Below, in pieces: positions 35,739 through 48,900 of a stretch of 64,000 nucleotides of DNA. The DNA is taken from positions 59,522,166 through 59,586,165 of the forward strand of contig OY288249.1 of the NCBI GenBank assembly GCA_958450325.1, read 5' to 3'. The notes beneath the pieces are model-generated. The model was not told the origin of the DNA and did no database searches. It saw only the letters and a program-made list of their open reading frames with translations. Each line of letters begins with the position of its first letter. The stretch's first letter is position 1. Position numbers and translations under genes: made by a program. Source of the stretch: Agrostemma githago. Taxonomy: Eukaryota; Streptophyta; Magnoliopsida; Caryophyllales; Caryophyllaceae.

Positions 35739-38126
35739 TGTAATCCCCTATAAATTCTAACGCAATACAGTGGCGGAAACACGGTAGATTTGGGATTAAA
35801 ACACACTGATGTTCTATATTTTACGAAAAGAACGGTCAGTCAATACAAATGCCACTTTTTACAAAAGGACTAAAAATAAAATTTTTCCAAATGAGTTTAA
35901 CAATCCAAAAATTTATATAAATGAAGTAAAGTAGGATCCATGCTACTCGCTAGCTCACACCCAAAACCCAGCAGCAAAACACCTTTAGAAAGATAACAGC
36001 CACAATTCAGTGGGGAGTAACGACGACGTTCTCCCAGCCATATTACATGACATTAAAGCATAATTACTATTATATCAAAATAGTTTAAAATGGAAAACGT
36101 TTAAAACAATATAGTAAAATAATTCAAAATGATTGCCAACCTGCAAGTCAATATCAACCAATAGTAATAACGGCGTTGAATACTAAAAACTAGCTTCGAG
36201 AACTTAGTTCAAACAAATCAAACCTCGATCTCTAACTAGGCTACTCAACCATAATAGGACGGCGACTTATCAATGCGAGGTCCTAGTTTAAGTAAATATG
36301 CACACCCCTCCTGGAACACCGAATGTGCCCAGTTCAACCCGACGGCGTCTTACATGCGAGGTACGAGCTTAAGGTCAAAATGAAGATACACTCCTGGACA
36401 AGAACCTGCCCAGTTCAACAACCAATGCATCCCGCCCGGATACACTAGCCTTATAGTTGATGGCAAAACGTATACTCTAAACTGTATAACTCTACCCGTA
36501 CACTTCTCTTAAGTCATTAAATAACAAATTTTCAGATTTTCCAGAATTGCACTGTCTTACTATAAAATTCGTAATTAAATCATTAAACATTAAAACAACG
36601 TAAGACCAGTGGGATTGAAAACTTTAGAAACTCATTTAAAACTTTTATTTCTGGAGAAAATCCAAATTCCAAATAAAACATGGGTTTTTATTCGTATGTT
36701 TACAAACTGTCAGAATTAGACACCTGACTGTATTTATTTAATAAAAGACGTTTAAAAATTTATTTTAAATAGAATCTAATTGGAAACATCAACTAGACTC
36801 TTTATAGTTTATGTACATAAATTATCAAGATTAAATAAAAAGTTTAAAATATGTTTCAATTTAGATTTATCACCACTGACAGAATCGCGGATTAGTTTGA
36901 TACCTTTTCATAAAAAAATTATTGTGACCAAACTACTTAGAATTAATTTACGAAATTAAATAGACATAAATTAGACTTAAAATAAATAGTAGTCTCTTTT
37001 CAAAGTTTTCGTAAAACAAGTCTTTAAAACAGATTATTAAATCGCATGAAAACACTATCAGATTATGAAACATGCTGTAACTTTATCAAAAACAATAAAA
37101 CTTTCAATTTGATAATTCATACTTTTAAAATCACGAAAATTATAAACTAAAATTATTAGGAGTATGTTTTAGTCTCGGCCTTATAATACTTTTTAATAAT
37201 TAAAAGAAAGACTTATTCGCAAATCTCGTAAAAACGATTTAAAATAACGAAACATGTGAAAATTTACGATTCTAAAGTGTTTATTTGTTATAAAAAGACA
37301 TACATATATTGTCTAACAAAAATCTAATTTCTATACATGCAACTACAACAATAATATCACATAATACCGAGTAACGTGTCAATGTTACCTTAATCGAAAT
37401 CCGAATCGTCTTCATCGGATCTAGCACGATAGCCTACGAAATAATTAAACATATGGTACGAAATAATTACCCTCGAGATCGGAAAGAATAGAGACGAATT
37501 ATGATCGGATTGATAAACAAAAAGAAGGATGTTTAAAGTAAAACATAGAGGAGAAAGAAAGACGTGTGTTGCGAATAAAATAGACTAGAATGAAAGAAAA
37601 TATATATAAAGAGAAATTAGGAAGGTAAAAGATAGGAATAATTGAGTTACAAGGACTCTTAACTCAACTAGGGAGACGAGATGATTGAGATGGAAAGAAC
37701 AAGCACGAATCGATGTGATAAGTTTCCGATTAAAATAAATACGAGGATAAGATTTAAAATAAATAGGATAAAAATAATATGTAGTGTTGATAAAAGGTGT
37801 CCGAAAATGTTTTTGAGCTAGAAATTAATTATAAATGTAATCGAACATTTTAGAAAAATAAATAGTTCAAACTCGATTTCAAAACTATTATTTATAGAAA
37901 ATATGATTTCTCAAAAATAATTAAACATACTTGCGATGAAATGAATTAAATGGATTTTCGAATAAAAATAGAATAATTTTGGAAGAGATCTCGAAAATAA
38001 ATAATTTTGGACTCGATAATGAAAGAGATCTCGAAATGGGAAAAATGCAATTGATGAAATATTACAGAATTACGATATAATAATAATGAAACAGATAACA
38101 GACCTAGAAAATTTGCGGGTGTTACA
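35739..38126 (-). mobile_element. 2.39-kb LTR (5' LTR of a truncated minus-strand retrotransposon)
   Basis: On the minus strand it starts TGTAACACCCGC at 38126 and ends GGGGATTACA at 35739, i.e. TG...CA borders. The primer binding site follows at once. Length and ends resemble large Ty3/gypsy LTRs, but with no pol domain the superfamily is open. The second LTR is not in the window, so this is a truncated copy. Confidence 0.65.
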
Positions 38127-38162
38127 TTCATACTCAGCTTGTTTGACCTTAATACAAAGTTA

Positions 38163-38350
38163 AAAATACACCGTGTTGAGTTTAAGTGCTTTCTAAAGAG
38201 TTGAGTCGTACATACACTTTAGACTTGTTGGGTTGGGTTGTGATGACGGTGGTCTGAGGCACGAATTGTCCGCTTTACTTGTAACCGAACTAGCCCGGAA
38301 ACAATCTGGGTTATGGAAATAATTATATTTATGTAAAAAAAATATATATT
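38163..38350 (+). repeat. direct repeat, left copy
   Basis: About 190 bp (ACACCGTGTTGAG ... TGATGACGGTGGTCTGAGGC ... TTATATTTATGTAAAAAAAATAT) repeated at 40432-40650 in the same orientation with roughly 80 percent identity by eye. They bracket about 2.1 kb that holds a zinc-finger-like fragment. Confidence 0.7.
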
Positions 38351-40304
38351 AATCAACAATTTAATACTGCTCGTCCATTGTCATGGACATGGTGATTGTT
38401 TCGAGGATTCATGATTCTACTTTTGCGATGTCATGAGATCCAGATCCCTCGTTTTCTATACACAACTTACTATTAAGTCCCTAAATTACATTGGTATATA
38501 TGTTTATGAAAACTCGATACGAGTTATTTTGTGAGTTATGAATCAATGAAATAGGCTATTGGGCGGTATTTGGGCCTCATACTATACTTAAAAAAAGGAA
38601 CAATCTGGAAATTAAACTGGTAGTACTCCGTATAAGTTAGTTTGGGGAGAATCCGGGTTATGAAATACGAAATACTTTATTACCAAAACAACTACCCTCC
38701 CTTCGTCATTTGGTTATAACGGATCAAATAATTCTCATTTATATACAATACATAAATACTTCAAATCAATAGTTAGTTAAAATTACTACTCCTAGAAAAG
38801 AGTACGAACTCCTCTCTCTTGGTGCCACCGCGCCTGAGAGCATCGGCAGTAGTGAGTTTTTACATGAAGTTTGTAGTGATGAACGTTCGTATGGATGAAT
38901 GCGCTGTTGTTGAAAAAAAAGAAGAACGTTTGTTTGTGGGTGTTCGGAAATGCGAACCGCGTTTGTAGACACAGAAAGCATAATAAAGCTGCAAGGTGAC
39001 ATCATTTGTGACATACTCAATATTGCACACCATTTCTTTCCTAATTATTTGGTAATTTGCACACCATTTCTCTGTTGATTACTCAGTAATTTGCACATCA
39101 TTTGTGACATACTCATTATTTGGTAATGTAATTTTATTAACTTTTAGTATTAACTTTGCACACCTCATCAAAATTTATTTTGAACATAAAATTTTTTATT
39201 AACTTTTCGATGGAGAAAAATAGTGGAATATAACTTCAGCGGGCCACAAATGACACGACCCGAAAACACGATACGTAATTAACGGGTTCTGGTTGAGGTT
39301 CATAACCCATTGCTAAAAAAAAAATATGGAGTTTAAAAAATTATGAGTTTAAAAAAAATATTATTAAAAAATGTTTTTTTGTTAATTTCAAAATGTAATG
39401 TTAATCTATTAAAAAAATATTATGATGTTAATTAAAAAATGAAATGTTTTGGTAGAAATTAATAAGTAGTGTGAGTGGATTGTGTGTGAGACCCATTTAT
39501 AAACTTGGATGAACTTTGCTATTGTTAACATTGGGTCTTTGGAGTTTGAGTTTGTTTGAGTTTGTAGATAGTGATGTGGCAGTGATGTGGCGGAGAATGA
39601 ACTTGGATGGACGTTTATTATTGCTATGATAAACTTAAACGAGTGGGGGCCCCCATGAGTAGTCTGATGATGAAGAGTTAAATCGTCAAGAGTGAAGAAC
39701 TTATTCTTGCAAACATTGCACTGCCTAAACCTACAAATCGACATAATCTGAACACAAATTCTCACTTGTAACTGACATATCTGTCGTAACCTTGTGACGG
39801 GTCAAGTATCCATGTGGGATAATAGGACAAAAGCAAAATGCCTTAAAAATGATAATGTTTTGTTTTATCTACCTACATGGGTAGTATTCGATCTGTCGCA
39901 AACTTGTGACAGATATACCCGTCACAAGGAGACTTGTTGTTTAAACTTAGACACACATATACATACATTGATACATGATACATGATACATGATACATGCA
40001 TCCGGAGTATAAGATTAAAGCATTCAAGTAGCATAACAAAGATTACGACGTACGGAGTACTATATATTATTATGCCTATTATTCATTCAACTGTTTTTTT
40101 TGGAGACAACTTGCCAGTATCGGACATTGATTTATTATTATGCTATTTTGTTTGACTGTTTTGTTGGGGACGACATGAGTACATGACAATATTAGGAAAA
40201 TGATTCATCTTAACTGCCAACCCCAAATCGTTTTGAGACTAAGCTTAGTTGAGAAATCACTTTATCTTCAGTTTAATTTCTTAGCAAAGGGTTTTCTTTC
40301 TATA
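38351..40304. other. intergenic between direct repeats, short MITE remnants
   Basis: Holds the C2H2-like fragment (39638-39740) and GTGACGGGT / CCCGTCACAAGGAGACTT inverted pieces at 39795-39935 that look like a worn MITE. No full gene was seen. Confidence 0.4.
39638..39740 (-). pseudogene. C2H2 zinc-finger fragment
   Basis: Minus-strand peptide CNVCKNKFFTLDDLTLHHQ then TTHGGPH fits Cys-x2-Cys-x12-His-x4-His with the hydrophobic positions of a classical finger. It lies in a short ORF with no other domain and may be a chance match or a captured exon. Confidence 0.35.
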
Positions 40305-40406
40305 CTCCACCGTTCAAGTCGAATCTTCCCTTTCACGATAATCTATTAGAGAAAATATATCCATGTGAAAAAAGCAAAAGGGAAGGTTCGACTTGAACGG
40401 AAGGAG
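40305..40406. mobile_element. Stowaway-like MITE
   Basis: 102 bp, ends CTCCACCGTTCAAGTCGAA and TTCGACTTGAACGGAAGGAG, TA on each side. Confidence 0.8.
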
Positions 40407-40431
40407 TATTATTTTCAAAATTAATTCAAAA

Positions 40432-40650
40432 ATATACCGTGTTGAGGGTAAGTGTTTTATAAAAAGTTGTGTTGTACATCGACTTTATTTAGACTTGTTG
40501 TGTTCGGTTGTGAATATGTGATGACGGTGGTCTGAGGCGCGAATTGTGTGCTCTACTTGTAATTGAACTAGTAAGGAAACAATTCGGGCTATGGAAATTA
40601 TTACTCCATAATTATGGAAATTATTATATTTATGTAAAAAAAATATGGAA
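40432..40650 (+). repeat. direct repeat, right copy
   Basis: Partner of 38163-38350. It contains a short internal duplication (ATTATGGAAATTATTA) not present in the left copy. Confidence 0.7.
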
Positions 40651-41212
40651 ATAATTATATTATTATTGTTATTATTATTATTGGATTATTATAAAAAAGA
40701 GTGGAAGTTGATTGAAAATAAAGTCGAATATCCTATTCCTAGTGAAAAATTGAAAGTTAATAGTTTTTCACTTTTCTAGAGTTTAAAAACAAAATCCCAA
40801 AACAAAATCAAAATCAAAATCAAAAGTTGAATTAGAGAGATGGAGAAGGATAATTTTGGAGTTGAGAGGCCTTTGTCCAAAACCCGAACCTTAATATGTA
40901 ACGGAAAGGAGTTTTGTACAACACATGATAATAAATAGCTCAAAAATTAAAGATGAATGTATTAATAAACACTCCGTAGTACATTATGATATACGGAGTA
41001 TATAATGATTGGTTTTTTGTATGAAACTTGAAACCGTCTATATTATACTGGACATGTTGTAAACTATTTGAGATACATCCTGATGCAATAGTGAATATAC
41101 ACACGGAGTATTTAACATGTGGTAATTGGTGAAAATATGATCGTAATAATTTGCACCATTTTAAAATCATGCATCTTAAAAAATTTGTGTTAACGCAAAT
41201 CAAAATGTCAAG

Positions 41213-41241
41213 GCCCGAGCCTCGCCGGGCTGCTTAACTAG
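41213..41241 (+). mobile_element. Helitron-like 3' end
   Basis: A GC hairpin (GCCCG...CGGGC) stands 7 nt before CTAG followed by T, the hairpin-CTRR|T structure of Helitron 3' ends. The surrounding DNA is AT-rich, making the hairpin stand out. The 5' partner could be 28583 or 26641; neither link is shown. Confidence 0.45.
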
Positions 41242-41242
41242 T

Positions 41243-42405
41243 ATAAGAAAAATATGTTATACGAGTATTATTCCTACATTCACCCAGTTTGAGTGGCACA
41301 AGTAAACACCAAGTGACATACATTATCACTACCCCAATTTCCCAACCCAAATGACATCCAAAATGGAACTTTTATTTTTAATGGTCTTATTGACAAACCC
41401 AAGACAATGAATCACCATTAAGGTCTATAGCTTATGATACGGTTTGAGTTTGGTATTGCACAATTTTTGTGAGGAGAAATCAGCAACCGCTTACTTAGGT
41501 ATGCACTCGTAACCACACCACATGCATGCATGATACCCTACAAATTACATACACAAGGTCTATCACCCTTTTACAGAGTGACAAACTCGAAGTCCAGAAG
41601 AATCTCATGTCATATAATTATCACAAGATGATCTTGGAAGGCTTCACATGATACATTGATACCTTTGAGATTTCCCCAATTGTTAACCACTAGCCTATAA
41701 GGCATAGCTTGCTTTAGGCTCCATACATACCTTACTCATTACTTTTAATTAAACCTTTAATTCGAACCTTAGTAAATAAAGACAACAAAATTGAGCAAAA
41801 AGGATACCATTTCTCTAGATTCACTAGTACGCACTTTCCAGAACATTTTTTTAACTCTGTCGTCAATTATGCCATTTTCCCCATTATCCCTAACTTTTAC
41901 TCCTTCACATGTTTGCCAACCTCAAAACTCCTATAAAAGATATCGTTGCCCAAAAGTTTATTTGGAAAATATAAATTTGCTACTAAAATTAGGGCACCTC
42001 GCGTTCAAAAGGTGTGCGCCCTCGCCTTGCGCTTTGCGCCTTGTCTCCTTGGTTCCTTAACTCCTCGGTGCGCCTTGCGCCTCGTCAAACTAAGCCTTCA
42101 ATAAGTTCTGATCTTTATATGGTGATACATCTGAAAAGGCTTAGATTCATGAGGAGATAACTGGCGTTAATTTGTGGACTAACTTTTTCTATTGATTCAT
42201 GTATGAAGGAGTTATGTTCTATACTCGGTGCTTTTATGATCATTAACCCTTTTTCATGGCTACATAGTTGATACAAGCACACACATGTGCTTTGTGGTTA
42301 TTTTTTGTGTGGTGATTGCAGTATTGTGGAAAAAGTTGTTTCTTTCGGGCACTTACTTCAGTCTCTAATGTATAGGATGATATGTTATTTGAAGTACTTT
42401 TACAG
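41243..42405. other. intergenic, GCGCC-rich patch, no supported gene
   Basis: An AT-rich stretch with one patch of GCGCCTTGCGCC words (41997-42090). An 89-codon plus-strand open frame at 41791-42060 has no ATG at its start and no recognisable motif. This is probably the intron or flank of the LINES fragment. Confidence 0.35.
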
Positions 42406-42883
42406 ATGTTGTCTCTGTCTTCTTGCTGTGAAAGAATGTAAGTGCACTTTTAATTTGCTATTAAGTTGCTTTTCGACTACCGACTAAATGTTTATACTGT
42501 TTAAAAAGTATCTACACGTGTGTTAATGGTTTCTGTATACTTTCCAGTGACAGGAGATCTTGTTCCGATGCGGAGGAGGATATTCTTTATCATCTTTCAA
42601 ACCTTTTTAACCCTTTACTCGTGCTTCATGTATTGCTTTTTGAAGTAAGTGTTTCACGTATTCACGTCCTATTCTAAATTTATCCCAGTAATGTTTTGAC
42701 TCATTGTACCATTTTGTTGCTCAATAAAGTTCATTTGATGATAAATAGGAATTTTAATATTTTCTTATGCTATATCTATAGGGGTATATTTCTTTGTATG
42801 CAGTTGCACTATGATCACCAACTGCTTATGGAATATCTTATTTCAAAAGATACAGGTAGCAAATGTGCTGAATATCTATTAAG
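42406..42883 (+). pseudogene. three-exon fragment of protein LINES homolog
   Basis: Exons 42406-42437, 42548-42644 and 42804-42883 are each bounded by AG and GT and join in phase. They give MLSLSSCCERMDRRSCSDAE, then EDILYHLSNLFNPLLVLH, and LHYDHQLLMEYLISKDTG followed by KCAEYLLR. The YDHQ...DYLISKDxG...CAEYLLRCL block is the hallmark of the C-terminal region of plant LINES-like (lines homolog 1) proteins. Reading frames are intact, but neither earlier nor later exons occur; the next expected exon would begin CLR. Only 77 bp separate its last donor from the end of the oppositely oriented midasin fragment, so this is a truncated gene piece. Function in plants is poorly defined. Confidence 0.75.
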
Positions 42884-42960
42884 GTAAGTTTATCTTTAAT
42901 GTTTCTGGTTATCTGAATGCTTGCAGCTGTATGAATTGATAAATCATGTGGGTGAATTAC

Positions 42961-45900
42961 CATGTAGTATCTGATGGACCGTCATAAAGTCAAGCAAGAG
43001 ACCGTCACCGAACTTCAATGCTAGATTCAAGAGTTCTTCAAGACGAATAAATTGACCCGTTTTACCAGATAAACCATAATCATTGGCCAGTTTCACCTAA
43101 ATTAAGAAGATCATTAGTGCACGATTACGAAGAGAACTTAAATCGTCTCTCACACACACAAAAAAAGGGAGTAAATATAGAGTACAACCGTTGTACCGTG
43201 CGACTTAAGTAGAACTTTGCAATTTATGATAAAAAAGTAACCACTTTAGGTTAGTTAGTGGCCGCTTTCAGATAAATAGTGATGATTTTTTAGTACTATA
43301 AAGTACTCTAGTCATTAACTAACAAAAAAGGGTCACTTTTTACCATTTTTTTTCACTTCTCTTGCTCGATGCAACGGTGGTATACTAGAATTTACGGAAA
43401 AAAAGGCGTGAATTTGAGAACTTACAGCACACGTAATTAAGTTATCGAGTTCCTGGCTCAAATGGTCCAGCTGCAGAACGGATGCATATGAGTCGAATGT
43501 GTGTTTACATGAAGTGATGTTGTCAGATGATACGTCAACGGGATTACTCCAAGAACCTAGTTTCTGAAGAGCATTGTTGATAGATACGCATGTATCATTG
43601 AGGGACGAACCCATTCTGGCATCCATTTCGGAAACAATTTCAGTTGACACGGGAGGCATGCTAGGGTGAGGAGAAGAGTGAAACTGCTCTTCCAACTTCT
43701 CAGCCTGCAGTTCGAACATAAAACAAGAAGTCTTAACATATTCTCTTTGGAACCTCTTAGAGGTAGTAGCCGACTGATAATAAAACCGAAAATACTAATC
43801 AATAACAACAACAACAACATCAGAGCCTTAGTCCCAAAAATATTTGGGGTCGGTAGGTCGGCTGACTTGAGTCAATATCTGAAGTCGTCATCCAAAATAA
43901 AAAAAAAGAAAAAGAAAGGCGAACAATATAATAAAACAATAATAAAAATACAGTTCAAAAGCAAAATAAAGTTGAAAGCATTAATAATAAGATTTAAAGG
44001 GTTACAAACGCGAAGTTAAAAAATATACTAATAGGAAAAAAATAGGTATGAAAATAATAAATGGATGATCTTTTTATGGAAATGGACCGTCTCACATACG
44101 AGATCGTCTTACTCTATAATTTGTGTATATATACAAGTGACTTAGTGACAGAAATATGAGTATATGTACCTTTGCGAATATATCACGAAATTGTTCAATC
44201 AAAATAGCAACAGCTCTTTTGTTCATTCCCTGCTCACGAAGAGCAAGAAGGTCTTCTTGAAGCTCTCGAATGAGCTTAAAGTTCTGAATGACGGTCTGCT
44301 CCATCTCTTTCGTAATCACAATAGCCCGCATTTGTCCAGTAAGTTTTATACAAGGGCCACGACCAAGTAGTTCACCATCTAAAAACGCCTGAGAAAATGA
44401 ACATCGACAAATGAATAACGATTTCGTAACATACATGCTAAAGATTGGAGGAATATAAGAGAAAGAGCACCTTAGAATCCTTGAATAACTGAATTTTTTT
44501 ATTAAGAAAGGCGATTATGTCATTTGCTGCAGTTTTGGTGTTTTGACAGGTACTCAAATGGGTTTTTTGAATAGTTTCGAACATCAAGGATTCTTTGTCC
44601 AATGTCGAACACACGGCATCAAACAGTTCCTGAAAATGATTAACACGTAGTCAATACAACAACATCAGAACCCTAGTCCCAAAAACAAAATTGGGATCGA
44701 CTAACATGAATCATTATCGGAAATTGCCAAGTCGTCTCCGAAAACAATCAGATAAAAGGCATAAAAGGAGTAATAATAAGGAGAAAAATAAATCCACACG
44801 TTAATATTTTTTTTTTAAAAAAGGGTTGTTAATAATAACCAAAAAACAGAAATGAACCACGGAGACATAGTAGGCCATTGAGTCAGGCAGGAAGAAATGC
44901 TTGCCTTTTGCTGCCACATGCACCTTAGGAGAAGATGTTGGCCGGAACATATAGTGACTGCATCACCAGGTCCCTCAGTCGATGATTTACATGCAGACAA
45001 CTTTTTTATACAACGACTAATTTCTTTCAAGTCATTCAAACGTCTGGTAAAATCGAAGGCAGCAGCACGTTGTTCCATTTGAATTATTAGCAGGTGTCCT
45101 AGAAAGCTAATAGATCGATTAACCTGCAAGAGACATACGGGTGATATTTTTCCTCAGTGAGCATAAAAAAAAATTCAACATTTCAAGTGAAATCACTTCA
45201 TCCCCAAGATTCACGGTCCACAAACATGAATAATCACAATTCACAACTAACAAGGAATTGTTCATAGGAGGTATCAACAATTAAAAACGTAGAAAACGGG
45301 AGACGATAAAGCTGACATATATCGCATGATAAACGCATATCAATTACTTAAAAGAAAAGAAAAGTTATTTTTTTGTCGACTTATTCACGAATTTTTACCT
45401 GATCAGGATTGAAATCTTTATGAAAGTTGAGAGAAATCTGTTCAAGATTCTTCACAGATGCTAAGCTCTTGAAGTAGAGTTGATTGGCACATTTCCAACT
45501 GTCTTCCAAGCTGGTGTTTTTTGAACTTTTAGATTGGTCAGATTCAACACCGAATTCATGAGAAAACAAGCTTTCAAGCTTCGGCAGCAAATGGTGCATA
45601 TCATATGCAGGCAGAAAGAACCACCTCTCTGACTGACACCTCTCGTTTTGATCCTGCAGTTTTAGCAATAATAAAACCGACTCGTATGGAACTTGAACTA
45701 AAAGATCAGGGACAAACATTACAATCCCCAATCCCCTTTTTACGGTTCCCAATTTGAGTAAAGAATGTACATAAGAAAAATTAACCAAATAACACGGGGA
45801 CAATTTGATTGCGATAGAAGATTAGTACGTAATAAGCTACGGGAAATATGGAAATCACTGTTTTTACTAGACTCGGAAAGAGGACAAACATTTATAGGAC

Positions 45901-48900
45901 AACCCAGCACTCGGACATTGGTGTGACACTTGGACTCTTCATTTTAAACCACAAAAAGCCGAACTTTCATAAAATTAGCCGAGTCCGACACTTGGATAGT
46001 GGATACGCACCCGTGTCAAACACATCTAAACGAGTTCGAGCAACATAGGATGAATACTAAGAAAAGCATTGTGATATGTGCTTACGTTTAACATGCCAGG
46101 CTTTGACTTGAACAGTGTACTGTTTTCCAACAGCTTAAGAAGACTGGATTTGTGTTTCGACAATCCAGACTTTTCCAGCAGCTTTAGGAGATCAGAAAAT
46201 AGCCTTGTCTTTACTTGTAATTTCCCTTCTTCCTTCCATATAACCGCAGTTTCCGCCACTGTTGTACATACCTTTTCAAGGTTATTCCTGACAATACTCC
46301 AATATTCTTTGTATGCTAGGCCAGGACACTCGATATTATCCACTGAAAATAAATAAATAAATTTGTGAGGACTTACGAATAATGTCAAAATAATCTCATG
46401 CAGTATACAAATCATACTATAATGCAGTATACAACAAAAAGTGCATATATTTATCTCAACTTTTATGACGGGAGTTTAAAGCATACGTCGAACTTTGCAT
46501 GTTGTGCCGAATTTTTAATTTCATCTCTAAGATAAACCCGACGTCTGGTTTCAGCGTGGTTTTATCACAAGAAAAGGAAACAAATTCAGTGGATCATAAC
46601 TCCTGCCCGAGAGTTCGGGATTGATTAATCGAAAAATGAAAATTGGTTATTCGGAACTCACCTAAAATTTATGATTGATTGAACTTTTTTGTTAAAAAAA
46701 TTACTAGAAAATACCATTTGACTATTCTTTTTTCAAAACACATGAATTTTCCTTTGTTAAAAAAAAAGAAATGACCTTCGAAATCCTTGGACACGGGAAT
46801 TGAAGACTGTGTCTCCAATTTTGTACCAGGTTCCTTGAGGGTGGCGTTGTTGCCAAGCTTCAGTGATTGCAAACTTCTCCGTGCATATTCTTGAGTAAGA
46901 ACAAGCATAACTGGCTGCTCGAGTTCATCCTGCAAAACATAGTTTGTGCACAATGGTAAGAAACGAAAGGAAAATTAAAAAGATAGATAAACTGAATGAC
47001 AGATGCGCACCAACAGACACTATTACAAATGGGTATTTACCCCACGACAGTTAAATAAAAGGGATGTTCTACATGGTAAGGGATGTTCTACATGGTACCT
47101 TTCATGCAAAGTGACAGTTAAACAAAGAAAATCATGTAAGATGTAGCGCATATATATATATATAATATCTTTCATGCAAAGTGAAACTCACGGTGTATTT
47201 TTTAATAAGCTTTTTCAGCTTTTGGCGTTGCCTTTTCGAGTTCTCCAAGTCCAAGTGCTTCTCAGGACACTTCTCGAGACGCACTTCCCATCCACACAGT
47301 TTCTTGTGATTTGCAACCTCCTTTTTGATACTTTTAGTGGTGGTTTCAATGTGCTTCATAATTCTGAAAAAAACAAAAAAACAAGTACAAAATTAGTCAT
47401 TCCCCAAAAAACCAAAGAAAAAAATGCAATCTATATAGTAAAATATTTGATTCGGTGGAGGAGAACTACAGAAAGAAAATGGACTCACAGTGGTAGCGAT
47501 TGTACATAAAAGCCAAACACATTGTAGAGAATATCCCTGTTTTCCTTATCCGTACAGCTGCACAAAGGATTAACAGAAATAGAGCTAAGATAACAGATAG
47601 ATCGAGGATTAACTTATATTATCGACCGATATTGACAATAGTCAAATTTCATTTCCCCGTTTGTTGTAAATAAAATTTCAATTAGAACTAAAACGAGGCT
47701 ATGAAGAGGACCCCCTACCTTGTATATGATCCAAGGTGTATACCAGCGTTAAGTTGACCATAAAATGAAAGTATAAGCTGCAGCCGTCTTCTATATTCAC
47801 CCAAATTGGAAGTTCGAACCAACTCCTCCAAGCTGCAAAAAGAAAATATGATTCAGTATTTTTTTATGCATATTTGGAGGTTCGAACATTGAATCCTTCC
47901 ACCTACAAAAAAAGTTCGCATTACCTCTGTAAAGTGGTCTGAGCATATTCAACAATATCTGTACAGTTCTTCCGATGGAGAACCGAGTACAATGGAAACC
48001 ATAACTGCAAGAAAAGGCAAAATATTTTAACACCTTAATACGAAGTGAATAAAAAGACGGGTATCACAACATGAGTTGTTTGTTAGGTCAACAACAACAT
48101 CAGAGCCTTGCTCCCAAAAAGATTTCGGGTTGACTAACATGAATCAATATCTGAAGTCGTCATCCAAAAAAATAAAAACAAAATGAAAGGCGAACAATAC
48201 AATAAAATAATAATAAAATACAGTTTCAAACGCAAAATTAAGTTGAAAGCGTTAATAATAAGTTTTTAATTACAAACTCCAAGTTCAAGAAAAAAATATT
48301 TAGTAATAAATAAGTAAAAAGAAAATGTTTTTTAGGTTGGCTAACATAAATTGTCATACAGAACCGCAAAAGTTAATTCGGAAGACAATGAAAAGAAAGT
48401 AAAGCACATAATTTTACCTTTGCGGCATTCATCTCAAATTGAACAAGTACTTCGTCCAGCACTGTCTTCCACGAATCGATCTCCATCTTCAGAAAAATTG
48501 AAATGCGATGATGTATACGTTCCATTACATCTGCCACAATATACAAAAGCGGATTAAATATACAGCAACTGAATCATAGTATGATGAACAGATAGATTCA
48601 AATTCCTCCTTAACCAGCAAATGAAGGTGCCCACCATTTATAGGAAGTTTGGCTCCGCTTGCCTGAAGAGACTTGACTCGGCTGACAAGAAATTGAAGGC
48701 CTGAAAGAGCCTTGAACATCGAACAGAACCAACAAATTAAAAATATATAAGAACACTAATGGCTGAAAGTACAGACTCTCCAATCTCCATGCTAAAACTC
48801 TTTACGGAATCAAAGTTACTCAATTTAATTTTTACGGAATTTGGTTGGTTTTAACTACCTTGATAAGTAGGCCTAAATATCAAATCTCAACGGAAAAGAA

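Noticed and set aside
38766..39020. 84-codon minus-strand open frame
   Set aside because: No motif, no splice context, composition like surrounding intergenic DNA.
43557..44019. Lys-rich and Leu-rich open frames near the midasin exon
   Set aside because: One is a shadow of exon 43426-43704, the other reads through the A-rich SINE.
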